A stretch of DNA of 51,926 nucleotides from Bacteroidota bacterium (GTDB lineage Bacteria; Bacteroidota; Bacteroidia; Flavobacteriales_D; Sanyastnellaceae). Within the stretch, counting starts at the first letter, position 1. Every line of letters starts with the position of its first letter. The translations under genes were made by a program, and so were the position numbers. The stretch spans positions 1 to 51,926 of the forward strand of contig VGFR01000004.1 in the NCBI GenBank assembly GCA_016868835.1. Direction: 5' to 3'. Under the pieces are notes generated by a model. The model saw only the letters and a program-made list of their open reading frames with translations. It was not told where the DNA came from and did no database searches. Shown here in pieces: positions 50,633-51,926 of the stretch.

Positions 50633-51926
50633 ATGCTAGATATTCAATTGCCAGATGGTAGTGTGCGTCAAGTAGAGCAGGGTACAAATGCACTGCAATT
50701 GGCAGCTCAAATTAGTGAAGGCCTTGCGCGCAACGTGCTTGCTGCTGAGGTTAATGGAGAAGTGGTTGATGCTTCGCGTCCCCTTCCAGCCAATGCACAA
50801 TTGAAGTTGTTGACGTGGAATGATGAGAACGGTAAATCTGTTTTGTGGCACAGTTCTGCGCACCTTATGGCAGAGGCTTTAGAGTCATTGTATCCGGGAA
50901 TTAAGTTGGCCATTGGTCCTCCCATTGAAAACGGATTTTATTACGATGTTGATTTCAATGGGCATGCTTTTTCACAAGAAGATTTTTCGAAAGTAGAGAA
51001 GTTAATGTTGGAATTGGCTCGTCAAAAGAATGAGTACATTCGAAAAGAAGTTTCTAAAGCTGAGGCCGTTTCGTATTTTACAGAAAAGGGTGATCAGTAC
51101 AAATTGGAGTTAATTGAAGGGCTTCAAGACGGAGAAATAACATTCTATTCGCAAGGAAACTTTACAGATTTGTGTCGTGGTCCGCACATTCCGAATACTG
51201 GATTCATCAAAGCGGCTAAACTCATGAATGTAGCGGGGGCGTATTGGAGAGGCGATGAAAAGAACAAGATGCTAACCCGGGTTTACGCGGTTACCTTTCC
51301 GAAGCAAGCTGAATTAGATGAGTATTTGAAGCAGGTTGAAGAGGCGAAGAAACGCGATCACAGAAAATTGGGTAAAGAATTGGGCTTGTTTCATTTCTCC
51401 CAGCGTGTGGGAAGTGGACTTCCCTTGTGGCTGCCGAAAGGGACAGATCTTCGAACTCGACTTCAAGCCTTCCTACAAGAAGCCCAGAAGAAAGCTGGAT
51501 ATTTACCCGTTATTACGCCACACATTGGTTCAAAAGAATTGTATGAAACCAGCGGTCACTGGGCGAAATACGGGGCAGATAGCTTTCAGCCCATACACAC
51601 ACCACAGGAAGGCGAGATGTACATGTTGAAACCCATGAACTGCCCACATCACTGTGAAATTTACAGCGCTGAACCCAGATCATATCGCGATTTGCCATTA
51701 CGATTGGCAGAATTTGGAACCGTTTATCGCTATGAGCAAACAGGTGAATTGCACGGATTAACGCGCGTTCGCGGGTTTACTCAAGATGATGCGCATATTT
51801 TCTGCACACCAGAGCAAGTCAAGGAAGAGATAGGAAAAGTGATTGATTTGGTTTTGTACATTTTCAAGACCTTGGATTTCCATGATTATTTGGCTCAGGT
51901 CTCATTGCGTGATCAGTTGAATAGAG
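50633..51926 (+). CDS. thrS: Threonyl-tRNA synthetase, 5' part
   Basis: The first 431 codons of ThrS; the gene continues past the window edge. The N-terminal TGS domain (1-60) begins [17 protein letters not shown]. The editing/SAD region has [32 protein letters not shown] and [14 protein letters not shown], which carry the zinc-type editing residues. The class II core opens with [13 protein letters not shown] and has motif 1 region [26 protein letters not shown] holds a zinc-binding Cys, and motif 2 is [27 protein letters not shown]-like (read as YRYEQ here). It charges tRNA-Thr. It is preceded by its own promoter, 39 bp after the MazG-like gene. Confidence 0.97.
   Translation, partial: MLDIQLPDGSVRQVEQGTNALQLAAQISEGLARNVLAAEVNGEVVDASRPLPANAQLKLLTWNDENGKSVLWHSSAHLMAEALESLYPGIKLAIGPPIENGFYYDVDFNGHAFSQEDFSKVEKLMLELARQKNEYIRKEVSKAEAVSYFTEKGDQYKLELIEGLQDGEITFYSQGNFTDLCRGPHIPNTGFIKAAKLMNVAGAYWRGDEKNKMLTRVYAVTFPKQAELDEYLKQVEEAKKRDHRKLGKELGLFHFSQRVGSGLPLWLPKGTDLRTRLQAFLQEAQKKAGYLPVITPHIGSKELYETSGHWAKYGADSFQPIHTPQEGEMYMLKPMNCPHHCEIYSAEPRSYRDLPLRLAEFGTVYRYEQTGELHGLTRVRGFTQDDAHIFCTPEQVKEEIGKVIDLVLYIFKTLDFHDYLAQVSLRDQLNR

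Overview
The window looks like a chromosomal segment from a member of the Bacteroidota, probably Flavobacteriales. The evidence is as follows: several genes are preceded by the Bacteroidota -7 promoter element TAnnTTTG; two proteins carry C-terminal type IX secretion (T9SS) sorting domains; an S46 dipeptidyl-peptidase and a SiaB-like kinase are present; and recognisable Shine-Dalgarno sequences are few. The DNA is AT-rich and very densely coded. No gene-free stretch reaches 310 bp, and no IS element, prophage, CRISPR array, tRNA or rRNA was seen. The window opens inside the last codons of a YggS-type gene and closes inside thrS.

Region 1 (1-7830) is mostly housekeeping. It holds the YggS tail, a membrane-anchored family 2 glycosyltransferase, the small bacterial SRP RNA (easily missed because spurious long ORFs run into it from both sides), a YkgJ-type cysteine-cluster protein, a conserved cytosolic protein that databases often misname, metK with a bidirectional terminator, a membrane adenylate cyclase, and dnaB. 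Two perfect DnaA-box matches lie in front of the dnaB promoter.

Region 2 (7827-21625, all minus strand) is one uninterrupted run of 13 genes whose gaps never exceed 15 bp. Read in the direction of transcription it encodes a Rossmann/DUF2520 protein, a KdsC-like phosphatase, an M1 peptidase, a BioY-like membrane protein, a PaaG-like isomerase, a DUF551 protein, two tandem MOP-family flippases, four GT-B glycosyltransferases and a secreted beta-mannosidase. The second flippase is broken by a small frame-changing deletion. The distal part is a surface-polysaccharide cluster that lacks its own initiating transferase and polymerase.

Region 3 (21667-35699) holds an RlmI-like methyltransferase, a lipoprotein M1 aminopeptidase of the leukotriene-A4-hydrolase type, a secreted protein of unknown function, ilvE, two divergent response regulators (NarL type, and a LytTR type whose phospho-acceptor Asp is replaced by Asn), a membrane metallophosphoesterase, an orphan SiaB-like kinase, a secreted HEAT-cyclophilin fusion, a lipoprotein MsrA, a T9SS cargo protein and a GT87-type membrane glycosyltransferase.

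Region 4 (35757-51926) holds phoH, a small unknown protein, another T9SS cargo protein, a lipoprotein, a divergent acyl-CoA reductase/ferredoxin pair, an S46 peptidase with a DPP7-type specificity residue, yidC, an iron/cobalamin-type ABC permease and ATPase without a binding protein, a MuiA/DUF4139 protein, an LpxL-type acyltransferase, rplS, a MazG-like pyrophosphohydrolase and the 5' part of thrS.

I found no clearly new defence system or mobile system. The most interesting signals are architectural. Four of seven convergent gene pairs share a single TTAA as both stop codons. Several -7 elements sit so close to the start codon that leaderless transcripts are predicted. DnaA boxes lie at the dnaB promoter, the LytTR regulator has an apparently non-phosphorylatable receiver, and a flippase pseudogene lies inside a long operon.
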